Origin: Schlesneria paludicola DSM 18645
GTDB lineage: Bacteria > Planctomycetota > Planctomycetia > Planctomycetales > Planctomycetaceae
Assembly (NCBI RefSeq): GCF_000255655.1
Contig: NZ_JH636435.1
Span: 2,070,658 to 2,134,657, forward strand
Direction: 5' to 3'
Length of the DNA stretch: 64,000 nucleotides
Within the stretch, counting starts at the first letter, position 1, and each line of letters starts with the position of its first letter. This document shows positions 17,648-26,767 of the stretch, piece by piece. The position numbers were made by a program, and so were the translations under genes. The notes under the pieces were generated by a model. The model saw nothing but the letters and a program-made list of their open reading frames with translations. It did no database searches and was not told where the DNA came from.

Positions 17648-19729
17648 GTGGTGCCATCAGACTTGCTTTCATCGTATTTGACCCGACGGTCTGTGTTGCA
17701 GTGGGGAACGGCATCGCTTGTCGGGGCGGCGACCAGTCGGCGCGCATTTGGACAATCCGCACCATCAGCCGCCTCTACAATGGCACCCCTGAATCGCTTT
17801 CCGCGGATGATGCAGGATTATTTTGCAGCGCGGCTGACGGCCTCACAAAAACTCGGCAACGATCGACGTGCCGCGATTACTTCGAGGGCGGATGCTGAAG
17901 CGTATGTCGCAACCGTTCGCGACCGCATTCGTGATTGCTTTGGTCCCTTGCCCGAACCGACGCCGCTCAAGCCTCGCATCATGGGGATCGTCGAGCGTGA
18001 TCTGTATCGGATCGAGAATGTGATCTTCGAGAGTCGACCTGACTTTCTCGTGACCGCCAATCTGTATGTTCCCAAAGGGCGATCGCTGCCACTTCCCGGT
18101 GTCGTCGGAACCTGCGGCCATTCGATCAACGGCAAAGCGGCGGAAGCGTATCAGTCATTCGCGCAGGGGCTCGCTCGCCAAGGCTATGTCGTCCTGATCT
18201 ACGATCCAATCGGGCAGGGGGAACGGCTGCAGTACCCGAATGATCAGGGTAAATCGAAAGTCGGCGCTGGTGTGCATGAGCATCTTCTGTCTGGCAACCA
18301 ACAATCACTCGTCGGGGAATTTCACGGAACCTGGCACGCGTGGGACGGCATTCGCGCGCTCGACTACCTGTTAACCCGCCCCGAAGTTGACCCGAAGCAT
18401 GTGGGAGTGACGGGAAACTCGGGCGGCGGAACTCTGACCATGTGGTTGTGCGGTTTAGATTCCCGCTGGACGATGGCGGCTCCGAGTTGTGCCGTGACCA
18501 GCTTCGAACGGAATTTCGCCAATGAACTTCCGACCGATACCGAACAATGTCCGCCCAAAGTTCTGATGCACGGACTTGACCACGCCGACTTCCTGGTCGC
18601 AATGGCTCCGAAACCTGTGATCATTCTAGCGGGTGAAAAAGATTACTTTGATGTCCGCGGCTCGATCGACGCCTACGAACGCTTGAAGCCGATTTATCGA
18701 TGGCTCGGTGCCGAGAACAATATTCGACTGGCCATCGGCCCAAATCCGCATGGGTACACACCGGCCAACCGCGAAGCCATGTATGAGTTTTTTAACATCC
18801 AGACCGGGGTCTCCCAGGGTGGACGGGAACCTTCACTCGCCATCGAAGACGATTCCACGCTTCAATGCACGCCGAACGGACAGGTGGCGCAGCTCAATTC
18901 CCGATCCGTATTTTCGTTCACAGCCGCCGCCTCGCAGCAACTGCGCGAACAACGAGGGCAACCCGACGCAGAACCCCTCCGCCGCGTTCTCGACGCACTC
19001 ATCCCGGCTCGCCCCGATCAACCACCTCAATACAACATCTTACGATCCGTTTCGAAGCGGGGATATACCAAACCACATGCGACGTGCTACGCGATCGAAA
19101 CCGAACCTCAAATTCGGGCGATCGCCTACCGAATGGATGAAGCCGGACACCAGTCGCGCCCGCCCCAGCGTCCAGGACGGGCCATCCTGTTCGTCGCGCA
19201 TCAGTCCAGTGACGCCGAATTGCGAAACGAACCATTGGTGAACACGTTGCTGGCTGACGAACGGGAATCCGAATTCTACGCGGTTGATCTGCGCGGGATC
19301 GGAGATTCACAACCTGACACCTGTGGTGAAAAGCAATTTCTTTTGCCGTATGGCAGCGACTACTTCTACGCAGCACATGCCATCATGTTCGGTCAGTCCT
19401 ATCCGGCATTACGTGCGTTTGACCTCCTGAGAGTGATCGATTGGTTGAAGTCGTGTGGTCGGACCGAGATTCATTTGGCCGCGCTGGGCTGGGGCACCAT
19501 TCCTGCCACGCTGGCGGCCATCGTCTCGGATTCCGTTCACAAAATCACACTCAAGGGCGCACTGACATCCTTCAGCGATCTCGCGGAACGTGACCACGAC
19601 CAATGGCCCGCGTCGTCATTCATTCCAAATGTCCTGAAGCACTTCGACTTGCCTGATTGCTATCGACTGCTTGAAGCGAGAAACAGTCTGAACCTGGTCA
19701 CGGCTGATTCGTCGCTGCCTGCGAAGTAG
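17648..19729 (+). CDS. Tat-exported alpha/beta hydrolase (acetyl xylan esterase-like)
   Basis: A 693-residue secreted hydrolase. The twin-arginine signal is TRRSVLQWGTASLVGAA followed by SRRAFGQSA. The first alpha/beta hydrolase domain has GNSGGG (nucleophile Ser), GEKDYFDVRGS (acid Asp region) and GPNPHGYT (catalytic His), matching the AXE1/abhydrolase_7 type seen in planctomycete carbohydrate esterases. The last 250 residues look like a second, degenerate hydrolase fold (LFVAHQSSDAELRNE, VDLRGIGDSQPDT) lacking a clear nucleophile motif. The GTG at 17648 is chosen for AAGGA 8 nt upstream and the position of the Tat motif; ATG starts further upstream would bury it. Transcribed divergently from the BlaI operator region. 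Confidence 0.75.
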   Translation: MVPSDLLSSYLTRRSVLQWGTASLVGAATSRRAFGQSAPSAASTMAPLNRFPRMMQDYFAARLTASQKLGNDRRAAITSRADAEAYVATVRDRIRDCFGPLPEPTPLKPRIMGIVERDLYRIENVIFESRPDFLVTANLYVPKGRSLPLPGVVGTCGHSINGKAAEAYQSFAQGLARQGYVVLIYDPIGQGERLQYPNDQGKSKVGAGVHEHLLSGNQQSLVGEFHGTWHAWDGIRALDYLLTRPEVDPKHVGVTGNSGGGTLTMWLCGLDSRWTMAAPSCAVTSFERNFANELPTDTEQCPPKVLMHGLDHADFLVAMAPKPVIILAGEKDYFDVRGSIDAYERLKPIYRWLGAENNIRLAIGPNPHGYTPANREAMYEFFNIQTGVSQGGREPSLAIEDDSTLQCTPNGQVAQLNSRSVFSFTAAASQQLREQRGQPDAEPLRRVLDALIPARPDQPPQYNILRSVSKRGYTKPHATCYAIETEPQIRAIAYRMDEAGHQSRPPQRPGRAILFVAHQSSDAELRNEPLVNTLLADERESEFYAVDLRGIGDSQPDTCGEKQFLLPYGSDYFYAAHAIMFGQSYPALRAFDLLRVIDWLKSCGRTEIHLAALGWGTIPATLAAIVSDSVHKITLKGALTSFSDLAERDHDQWPASSFIPNVLKHFDLPDCYRLLEARNSLNLVTADSSLPAK

Positions 19730-19902
19730 GCAACGTTTATCAGGCTTCCGCGTTCCGCCCAAATCACCACGCGATCAATCCGAGTTTCATCCTGAATTGC
19801 GATTAAAACTTTGGATTGGAAGCCGCGCATTCTCAGGCCACAGTGCGATTTCGCACGGCAATTCGGCCCGAACTTTAACTTTTTCGTTACAAATGACTCG
19901 TA

Positions 19903-19931
19903 TTGACGCTTTCTGGGGGTTCTTTTAGATT
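19903..19931 (+). promoter_or_regulatory. Candidate sigma70-type promoter for the exopolysaccharide genes
   Basis: TTGACG at 19903-19908, a 17-bp spacer and TAGATT at 19926-19931. This is about 90 bp before the polysaccharide-export gene in a locally AT-richer stretch. Confidence 0.5.
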
Positions 19932-20017
19932 CCGACCGCAGAATCCGCCGAAATCCCTTCCTTGGCGGAACTGCTCCCTTCAATTGATGTTTCGAAGAAC
20001 TCCACTGAGCGACTCCC

Positions 20018-21295
20018 ATGGCATTTCCGCCTGAGTCAATTTGTTCTCGTTCTCACCTTCGGGCTCACCCCCCGTCATGGGCGGATGGAGCATTGAAGCA
20101 CCTGTCAACTCGATGTCGATGGCCCTGGGTAAAACCAAATTGGTCATTCGTTTCGATGGTGATCTGTGGCCTGCTTGTGTCATTAGCGAGTGTGGGCTGC
20201 GCCACCGTCCGCGGCGAGAAATACACCTATAATAATCTGCCGAAACATCTCATTGCCGGTGTCCGCGAAAACCCTCAAACCATCGAACTGTCGAAACTGG
20301 CAAGTGCGACGACCGACTCGGATGTGCTCGATCATGGCGACGTGGTCGAAGTGTCGATCGCCGCGGGATTGAACGAGAAAGACACGATTCGAATCCCTGT
20401 CCGTATCAACGACGAAGGGGATGTCGAATTACCGGAAATCGGTCGAGTGCATGTGGCTGGAATGAAAGTCACCGCGGCAGAAGCCACCATCGTTCAGGAG
20501 TGTATCTCGCGAGGCCTGTATCGCAGCCCGAGCGTGACAATGCTGATGAAACAGCAGCGTACGAACCGGATCATGGTCGCCGGTGCGGTCAAGAAACCGT
20601 CCGTCTACGAGTTGCCACGTGGTCAATCCGATCTGCTGTCGGCGCTGAGCAAGGCTGAAGGGCTCGACCCCACCGCTGGAACGCAAGTCATTATCCGCAA
20701 CATGGGCCATCGCTCAGGAGTCCGGCCCGATGCCATTGCAAGTGGCCTCAAGAATGGAATCGATACGATAGGACACAGCGTCGAAATGACCAGCAAAATG
20801 CATGAAACGAGCGACACGATCAAGGTCGATCTGGTCTCTGCCACCAAGAATGGAACCGGTGGATACCAACTCGAAGATGGGGCTGTCGTCTACGTCGAAA
20901 AACGTGATCCAGAACCGCTGCACGTGATCGGGCTGGTCACGCGTCCCGGACGGTTCGAGTTCCCGATCGCCGAAGAACTGCGAGTCACCGACGCCATCGC
21001 ATTGGCAGGCGGCGTGAGTTCGATGGCAGCGGACAAGATCTTCGTAATTCGACGCAAGCCATCGGTGCTCATCAACAAGACGGTCGACCCCGAAAATCCA
21101 GACAATGTCGAGACGATCCTGATCCAGGTGAGTTTGGCGAATGCCAAGCAAAAGGCGAACTCAAACATTCGCCTGGCGCCGGGTGATGTTGTCAGCGTCG
21201 AACAGACCCCTGTGACCGTGATCCTGGAACTGTTCAAACGAACCAGCATGAACTTTGGCGGATCGATTCCGCTCCTCGGATCGCCAATCTTCTAA
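20018..21295 (+). CDS. Polysaccharide export lipoprotein, Wza/SLBB family
   Basis: A 425-residue outer-membrane export protein. The lipobox SLASVGC lies near residues 55-61 after a hydrophobic segment. Next come the Poly_export domain (HGDVVEVSIAAGLNEKDTIRIPVRINDEGDVELPEIGRV) and SLBB-type beta-grasp repeats (IMVAGAVKKPSVYELPRG; LHVIGLVTRPGRFEFPIAEELRVTDAIALAGG). It would form the outer-membrane channel for an extracellular polysaccharide together with the Wzc-like kinase encoded 240 bp downstream. The N-terminus before the hydrophobic segment is unusually long, so the true start may be nearer the ATG at 20156. Confidence 0.88.
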   Translation: MAFPPESICSRSHLRAHPPSWADGALKHLSTRCRWPWVKPNWSFVSMVICGLLVSLASVGCATVRGEKYTYNNLPKHLIAGVRENPQTIELSKLASATTDSDVLDHGDVVEVSIAAGLNEKDTIRIPVRINDEGDVELPEIGRVHVAGMKVTAAEATIVQECISRGLYRSPSVTMLMKQQRTNRIMVAGAVKKPSVYELPRGQSDLLSALSKAEGLDPTAGTQVIIRNMGHRSGVRPDAIASGLKNGIDTIGHSVEMTSKMHETSDTIKVDLVSATKNGTGGYQLEDGAVVYVEKRDPEPLHVIGLVTRPGRFEFPIAEELRVTDAIALAGGVSSMAADKIFVIRRKPSVLINKTVDPENPDNVETILIQVSLANAKQKANSNIRLAPGDVVSVEQTPVTVILELFKRTSMNFGGSIPLLGSPIF

Positions 21296-21535
21296 TTTCA
21301 TCGCGTTCCTTGACCTCAAGTGACGCACGAACTCAATCAATGAATCGCCGGGCCAAGCGATTGTCGTGTGACATCAATAACCAGATTTAATAACACCTGC
21401 ATCAGCGATCACGATCAGCCAAACGCGCAGGCATCGATGTCAGGAACGGTTGTTCCGTCACGATTCGGAGAAAACAAGTCAACCTGATCTGCATCGTCCT
21501 GTCCGATCGCACAACTTTCACGCTGGCTTTGCCGA

Positions 21536-23830
21536 ATGAACACTGAAGAACATCATGACGTTGCACCAGGCTCAACCACGGCGAGCCCCAATCTTCTGAA
21601 CGAAGCGATCCGTTTCCTGCGGCTCGTCCGTCGCAAGATGTCGACGCTGATCTTATGCATGGCATTTGGAACCGTCGCCGGAACCATCTGGTACGTAACG
21701 GCCACGCGGAAGTATGAATCGTCCTGCGAAATCATGGTCTTGAAGACCGAAGGAAACGTGCTCGACGGGCACAATTCGTCGAATCAGCGCACGATTCAAG
21801 ACGTCATGCCGACGTATCAACGCGTCCTGACCGGTGACCGAGTTCTCGAAGGTGCCATCAAGCGGTTGCGCAAAGAACACCTCGTCGACCTCAAGGGGAT
21901 TCCGAAAGCGCGCTGGACCAGCGAACTGAGAAAGAACCTTTCGGTCTCGTCCGCGCGGCAAACGACACTGCTAAACGTGCGTTATGTCTCCAAGAATGCC
22001 AAGACAGCCGCCTTCGTGGTCGATGCGATTGTCGAGTCTTACCTCGAAATGATGCGCGGCATCCACACGGGTGATTCCAAAGAAAGCCTGGACCTGCTGA
22101 GCAACGAACAGGAACGTCTTGACGCCAGTATTCAGGAAATCGGCCGAGAATTGTCGCGATTGAAACGCGACTCGGGAATGCTGCTGCATGGTGACGACAA
22201 AAGTACGCACATTGTCATCCAGCAGGCACTCAAGCTGAACGATGCCTTGATGGACGCGCAAGAAAAGACCCTCGAAGCGCGTGCGCTCGCGATGTCCGTT
22301 CAAGAGGCCCTGGCGAATGGGACCGATATTCAATCATTCCTCCAACAGGCGGCCGGAGACATCTCGCGCGAAATCATCATGCGCGAAGTCGGAATGGGAT
22401 CGAGTGACGCATTCACCATTGCGAAACGCGAAGATGATCTGCTGACCGACGAGACCGAACTCAAAGACAAACTCAAAACGTACGGTCCGAACCATCCGGA
22501 AATCCGACGTCTCAATGAACAGATCACCCAGACAAGACGGTGGCTCTCCGAACGTTCCGAAGTCATGTCACGGGCGATGAAAGACGTTCGAGAGAAAGAA
22601 ATTGCCCCGCGTCTGCAGGAAATGGTCAATCAGCGACTCTATCAAGCGATGGCACATGAAGCCGGTATTCGACAAGAGTTTGAGACCGTCCGGAACCAGG
22701 CACTCGATCTGAACGGCCAGATGGCACAGATCGAAGTCCTCGATGCCACCGAACGTCGCATGCGATTGTATTACGACAAAATTGTAGAAAAAATCGCCGA
22801 GGTTGATATCGGTTCGAATTCGGGCCTGAAGATTACGCCGACCTCCACCGCGCGTGTTAGCCTGGGGCCAGTTGCTCCCAAGATTACGACGACAATTTTG
22901 CTCTGCGCGTTTCTTGGTGCCTGCACGGGGCTCGCACTGATCTACGTCGTGGATGCACTCGACGACCGCTTCCGTTCTCCTGATGAATTACAGTGGCAAT
23001 TGGGTCTGCCCATGCTCGCCATGATTCGAGAAATGGATCCGCTGCCTGGATCGGGTCTGGATACGATCGTGACGTTCAGTAAGGCCGATAGCCTGGAATC
23101 CGAATCATTCCGCACATTACGCAGCTCGATTACGTTTACGGCAGCCGACACGCGGCGACTGGTCGTGACCAGTACAGAGCCCGGTGATGGAAAGACGACG
23201 ACATTGGCCAACCTGGCCGTCGCCTTCGCGCAATCGAAAAAGAAGACTCTGCTGATCGACGCCGACTTGCGACGCCCCGGGATGACGCAGTTGCTGGAAC
23301 TGAAGGGGCCACGGGGTCTCTCGCAGATCTTGCGAGGATCGTCTCCCATCGCAGAAAGCTGCCTCGAAAACATCTTCAACCTGGGCGTAGAGAATCTCGA
23401 TGTGATGCCTTCGGGGCCTCGTCCCGGCAATCCCTCGGAGCTTCTGGCAAGCGATCGTTTCAATGACATCATCGCCTGGGCCGAGACCATCTACGACCAG
23501 ATTCTGATCGATGCCCCACCGGTCCTGGCTGTGACCGATCCTGCGATTATCGGACGAGTCGTCGATGGAGCGATCGTTGTGATTCGTCCCGACAAGAATC
23601 GACGCAAAATGGTACTGCGCGCCATCGAATCATTCCGCGCGACGGGCGTTCAGGTCGTGGGCATCGTCGCCAACCATATCGCGAACGATGGGAATTCCGA
23701 GTACGGTTATGGTTATGGCTACGGTTATGGCTACGGTTATGGACACGGCGAAAAGCCAGAGGTGAACGGCGACGCGTTGGACGATGAAATTGAAGATCAA
23801 AACGAAGACGAACTTAGCCTGGCCGCTTGA
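21536..23830 (+). CDS. Wzc-like chain-length determinant and BY-type tyrosine kinase
   Basis: A 764-residue inner-membrane protein for exopolysaccharide polymerisation and export. The N-terminal Wzz domain begins with a helix at about residues 36-56. A long coiled-coil periplasmic region (about 180-420) follows, with a second helix at about 450-472 ending in the family PxxP-like region. The cytoplasmic bacterial tyrosine kinase has Walker A STEPGDGKTTTL (546-557), Walker A' LLIDADLRR (572-580) and Walker B ILIDAPP (656-662). The C-terminal tyrosine cluster that such kinases autophosphorylate is here seven consecutive Tyr-Gly pairs (723-736), an unusually regular form. It works with the Wza-like protein upstream. 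Confidence 0.92.
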   Translation: MNTEEHHDVAPGSTTASPNLLNEAIRFLRLVRRKMSTLILCMAFGTVAGTIWYVTATRKYESSCEIMVLKTEGNVLDGHNSSNQRTIQDVMPTYQRVLTGDRVLEGAIKRLRKEHLVDLKGIPKARWTSELRKNLSVSSARQTTLLNVRYVSKNAKTAAFVVDAIVESYLEMMRGIHTGDSKESLDLLSNEQERLDASIQEIGRELSRLKRDSGMLLHGDDKSTHIVIQQALKLNDALMDAQEKTLEARALAMSVQEALANGTDIQSFLQQAAGDISREIIMREVGMGSSDAFTIAKREDDLLTDETELKDKLKTYGPNHPEIRRLNEQITQTRRWLSERSEVMSRAMKDVREKEIAPRLQEMVNQRLYQAMAHEAGIRQEFETVRNQALDLNGQMAQIEVLDATERRMRLYYDKIVEKIAEVDIGSNSGLKITPTSTARVSLGPVAPKITTTILLCAFLGACTGLALIYVVDALDDRFRSPDELQWQLGLPMLAMIREMDPLPGSGLDTIVTFSKADSLESESFRTLRSSITFTAADTRRLVVTSTEPGDGKTTTLANLAVAFAQSKKKTLLIDADLRRPGMTQLLELKGPRGLSQILRGSSPIAESCLENIFNLGVENLDVMPSGPRPGNPSELLASDRFNDIIAWAETIYDQILIDAPPVLAVTDPAIIGRVVDGAIVVIRPDKNRRKMVLRAIESFRATGVQVVGIVANHIANDGNSEYGYGYGYGYGYGYGHGEKPEVNGDALDDEIEDQNEDELSLAA

Positions 23831-23889
23831 GCCGCCTTCGATCAGGCAGATTGTGACGATATGCGAAAACGTAATAACTCATTAAGTTA

Positions 23890-23898
23890 TGCTATAAT
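23890..23898 (+). promoter_or_regulatory. Candidate extended -10 promoter for ybeY
   Basis: TGCTATAAT is an exact extended -10 element (TGnTATAAT), 50 bp before the ybeY start, in an AT-rich gap after the Wzc-like gene. No good -35 is seen, as is usual for extended -10 promoters. Confidence 0.5.
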
Positions 23899-23947
23899 CA
23901 CAACTTGATGTTCGAATGGCGTGCCGCGAGTCCATTGTTCTGAGCCG

Positions 23948-24460
23948 ATGCCTGACTATTTGATTGAAATCGCTGACCAACAATCCTCACTGATCGTCGA
24001 GCGCGCCTTCCTGGAATTGGCCGTGGCACGCGTACTCGCCGAAGAAGGCGTCGCTTCCGCGAAAATCAGCCTCGCGCTCGTCGACGATGCCGAGATTCAC
24101 CGCGTTAACCGGCAATTTCTGGGACACGACTATCCCACGGACGTGATCAGCTTCCGGCTGGATGAACAGACGGAATCACACGACTCCGCCGCCTCGGCAC
24201 TGCTCCCAACCGAGATGGATGCGATCGAAAATGCGCCTCCATTCGAAGGAGAACTGATTGTCAGTACCGAGACCGCAGTCCGCGAAGCGACCGCCCAGGG
24301 ATGGAGTCCCACGGCAGAATTGCTACTCTACGTGGTACACGGATTGCTTCATCTTTGCGGTTATGACGATCTGACGGATGATGCACGGCCCGTGATGCGA
24401 ACCCGAGAGCGAGAATTACTCGCCCTTTGGGGTTTTCGCCCGACTGGATTGGAATCGTGA
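23948..24460 (+). CDS. ybeY: Endoribonuclease / 16S rRNA maturation factor YbeY
   Basis: A 170-residue YbeY (UPF0054) protein acting in 16S rRNA 3' processing and ribosome quality control. Family landmarks are SLALVDDAEIHRVNRQFLGHDYPTDVISFRL and the C-terminal metal motif. That motif normally reads HGxLHLxGYDH with three His ligands. Here it is HGLLHLCGYDD, so the third ligand position is Asp. An acidic insertion (about residues 75-100) lengthens the protein. The start at 23948 is preferred to the GTG at 23921. Its stop is adjacent to the next gene, the common ybeY-corC arrangement. Confidence 0.9.
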   Translation: MPDYLIEIADQQSSLIVERAFLELAVARVLAEEGVASAKISLALVDDAEIHRVNRQFLGHDYPTDVISFRLDEQTESHDSAASALLPTEMDAIENAPPFEGELIVSTETAVREATAQGWSPTAELLLYVVHGLLHLCGYDDLTDDARPVMRTRERELLALWGFRPTGLES

Positions 24461-24461
24461 C

Positions 24462-25802
24462 GTGATCATGTTGCCCGCATTGCTCTTCGTGCTGATGCTT
24501 GTGGCGTGCTGGAGCGCCTTGGGCTGCGACGCACTGCGCGACTTCTCGTATCGCCGGCTGGAGGACCTTTGCACTCGACGCGGCGCGAGCGACCGCTTTG
24601 GCCGGATCCTGAAAATGCAGGGACCGGCACTCTTGGCGCTTGAGTTCCTGTTGACGCTTTCCACATTGGGTCTTGCGATTGTCCTGTGCAGTTGGATTGG
24701 TTGGCCAGAAGTCGGCGCGGATCAGTCCCTGAGTGGGGGAACGCTCCAATTCATTTTGCGGTATGCATTCTTTGCAGCGTTGACGTTCATCGCGGCCGAC
24801 CTCTTACCCTGGACCATCGCCCGCGTAGCTTCAGAAGCGTTTCTCTGCACCTTCTGGCCCGTGATCGAAGGATTGCAGACGGTGCTGTCACCCCTGCTAT
24901 GGTTCGCCAGCGTCCTCGACCGTTATGCACATCGAATGTCCGGGCGAATCGAGCTGGATCAGGATGACACCCACAAGTTCGAAGAAGAAATTCGTTCGGT
25001 CGCGGAAGAAGGTGAACGTGAAGGTGCACTCGATTCCGGCTCGAGCGCCATGATCCAGCGCGTCATGCAACTTCAAGACGAAGATGTCGGCGCCATCATG
25101 ACGCCACGCACCGAGATGGATTGCGTCAGTGCCGACCTGACGCTTGAAGAAGCCCGGCAACAATTAATTGAATCGGGACACAGCCGGATCCCCGTGATCG
25201 GTGATTCGACCGACGATGTCCTGGGCGTGCTGTACGCCAAGGATCTGCTTCGCGCCCTCGAACCGACCAAGAACGGCCAGACGATTCCTGTGCTACGCGA
25301 CATCATTCGCGAGCCCGTTTTCGTGCCGATTACGACCGCGATCCCCTCACTATTGGAATTAATGAAACGTCAGAAGGTTCACATTGCCATCGTTCACGAT
25401 GAATACGGCGGCGTCGCCGGGCTGGTCACGATGGAAGATATCCTGGAAGAGATCGTCGGAGAAATCTCGGACGAATACGACGACGAGCAACTCGCTGATG
25501 ACGTCGAAGAACTCGGTGAATCCGCTGTTGAAGTCTCTGCAAGAGTCCGCCTGGACGAACTCAATCGCCGCTTCAACTTTGGACTGCCGGAAGATGGCGA
25601 ATTCGACACGATTGGCGGCTTTGTCTTCGCTCAAAAGGGAAGCATGCCCTCTCCCGGCGAATCGTTCGAATGGAATCGACTGAAGCTGACCGTCCTAAAC
25701 GCCGACGCACGTGTCGTGAAACGGCTGCGGATCGACTTTGCACCGACGACCGCCCATGGCCTGGCCCTGGGACACAATGGTAAACTGAAATCGGATGGGT
25801 GA
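24462..25802 (+). CDS. CNNM/CorC-type hemolysin-family membrane protein with tandem CBS domains
   Basis: A 446-residue protein. An N-terminal DUF21-like membrane domain has about four helices (for example MLPALLFVLMLVACWSALG and ALLALEFLLTLSTLGLAIVL). It is followed by two CBS domains (VGAIMTPRTEMDCVSADLTLEEARQQLIESGHSRIPV; VFVPITTAIPSLLELMKRQKVHIAIVHDEYGGVAGLVTMEDILEEIVGEI) and a C-terminal CorC/HlyC transporter-associated domain (RVRLDELNRRFNFGLP). Homologues are linked to Mg/Co efflux. The GTG at 24462 begins one base after the ybeY stop, implying translational coupling; ATG 24468 is the alternative. Confidence 0.88.
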   Translation: MIMLPALLFVLMLVACWSALGCDALRDFSYRRLEDLCTRRGASDRFGRILKMQGPALLALEFLLTLSTLGLAIVLCSWIGWPEVGADQSLSGGTLQFILRYAFFAALTFIAADLLPWTIARVASEAFLCTFWPVIEGLQTVLSPLLWFASVLDRYAHRMSGRIELDQDDTHKFEEEIRSVAEEGEREGALDSGSSAMIQRVMQLQDEDVGAIMTPRTEMDCVSADLTLEEARQQLIESGHSRIPVIGDSTDDVLGVLYAKDLLRALEPTKNGQTIPVLRDIIREPVFVPITTAIPSLLELMKRQKVHIAIVHDEYGGVAGLVTMEDILEEIVGEISDEYDDEQLADDVEELGESAVEVSARVRLDELNRRFNFGLPEDGEFDTIGGFVFAQKGSMPSPGESFEWNRLKLTVLNADARVVKRLRIDFAPTTAHGLALGHNGKLKSDG

Positions 25803-25905
25803 CGTTTCGGTGAAGTGCCTTTACCGAGAAATCATCCACCGGCGATTCGTCAGCAAAATGTCATGCGCGAATCGAAACTTCGACTTTTGAGAGGACGACC
25901 TGGAT

Positions 25906-26502
25906 ATGGTCAAAACCGCTTCAACGATGCTGCCACTGGGAACGAAGGCTCCCTCATTCTCGCTGCCCAATATTGATGGCAAAACCGTTTCACTCGACGA
26001 CTTCAAATCGGCCAAGGGGCTGGTTGTCATCTTCATGTGCAACCACTGTCCATTCGTCAAACACTTGCGAACGGGATTGGCCCAGTTCGGCAAAGACTAT
26101 CTGGCCAAGGGCGTCGCCGTTGTAGGAATCAGCTCGAACGACGCGTCGGCGTATCCTGACGACGGCCCCGCGAAGATGGTCGAAGAGCACAAGTCCGCGG
26201 GATATACATTCCCGTATCTTTACGATGCCAGCCAGAAAGTCGCGATTGCTTACAAAGCCGCCTGCACACCAGACTTCTTCGTCTTCGACAGCCATCAGGC
26301 GCTTGTCTATCGTGGCCAGTTCGACGCCAGTCGCCCCAGCAACGGAAAGCCGGTGACAGGCAGCGATCTTCGCCAGGCCGTCGATCAGATGCTAGCAGGG
26401 AAGGGCCCACTGGAAGAACAGCGGCCCAGTATCGGCTGCAACATCAAATGGATTGCCGGTCACGAGCCTGAATACTTCACTGGTATGGCGGCAGTCGAGT
26501 AA
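25906..26502 (+). CDS. Thioredoxin-fold redoxin (AhpC/TSA-like)
   Basis: A 198-residue redoxin. It has LPLGTKAPSFSLPNIDGKTVSLDDF (typical AhpC/TSA entry), then MCNHCPFVKH with a CxxC (CNHC) redox centre, GISSNDASAYPDDGP and the cis-Pro region ACTPDFFVFD. This pattern marks the planctomycete/cyanobacterial thioredoxin-family proteins related to resA/AhpC, with no signal peptide. The physiological partner is unknown. GAGGA lies 10 nt before the ATG. A strong intrinsic terminator follows. Confidence 0.88.
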   Translation: MVKTASTMLPLGTKAPSFSLPNIDGKTVSLDDFKSAKGLVVIFMCNHCPFVKHLRTGLAQFGKDYLAKGVAVVGISSNDASAYPDDGPAKMVEEHKSAGYTFPYLYDASQKVAIAYKAACTPDFFVFDSHQALVYRGQFDASRPSNGKPVTGSDLRQAVDQMLAGKGPLEEQRPSIGCNIKWIAGHEPEYFTGMAAVE

Positions 26503-26632
26503 CGACGGACGAATCTCCTCGAGGGGAGTCTCGAGGCCAAGATCCAGGCGGTTGCTGGCGCGTAAAGCCGCACGGCAATCAGTGCCTGATTTTAGTTTTC
26601 ACTCCTCGGGGCCATAAGTCCCAAGGGACAAG

Positions 26633-26680
26633 AGCCCAGGATTGCGATCGGTTCAATCGCAATCCTGGGCTTGGTTTTTT
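26633..26680 (+). terminator. Intrinsic terminator after the redoxin gene
   Basis: A perfect 16-bp stem (26633-26648 with 26656-26671) and 7-nt loop, followed directly by TGGTTTTTT. It stops transcription from the redoxin gene before it runs into the convergent membrane-protein gene. A smaller stem (26517-26523 with 26530-26536) lies closer to the stop codon. Confidence 0.9.
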
Positions 26681-26767
26681 CACCAGTTCTGGCGTGAAGA
26701 TCGTACGACGTCATTCGAGCACCAACGATCTCGCAAGCAACGTGTTGACGTCGTTTCGCCAGCAGAA

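Noticed and set aside
26633-26680. GGTTCAATCGCAATCC-like sequence considered as a tRNA T-arm
   Set aside because: It is the loop and right arm of a perfect 16-bp terminator stem; no acceptor or anticodon arm surrounds it.
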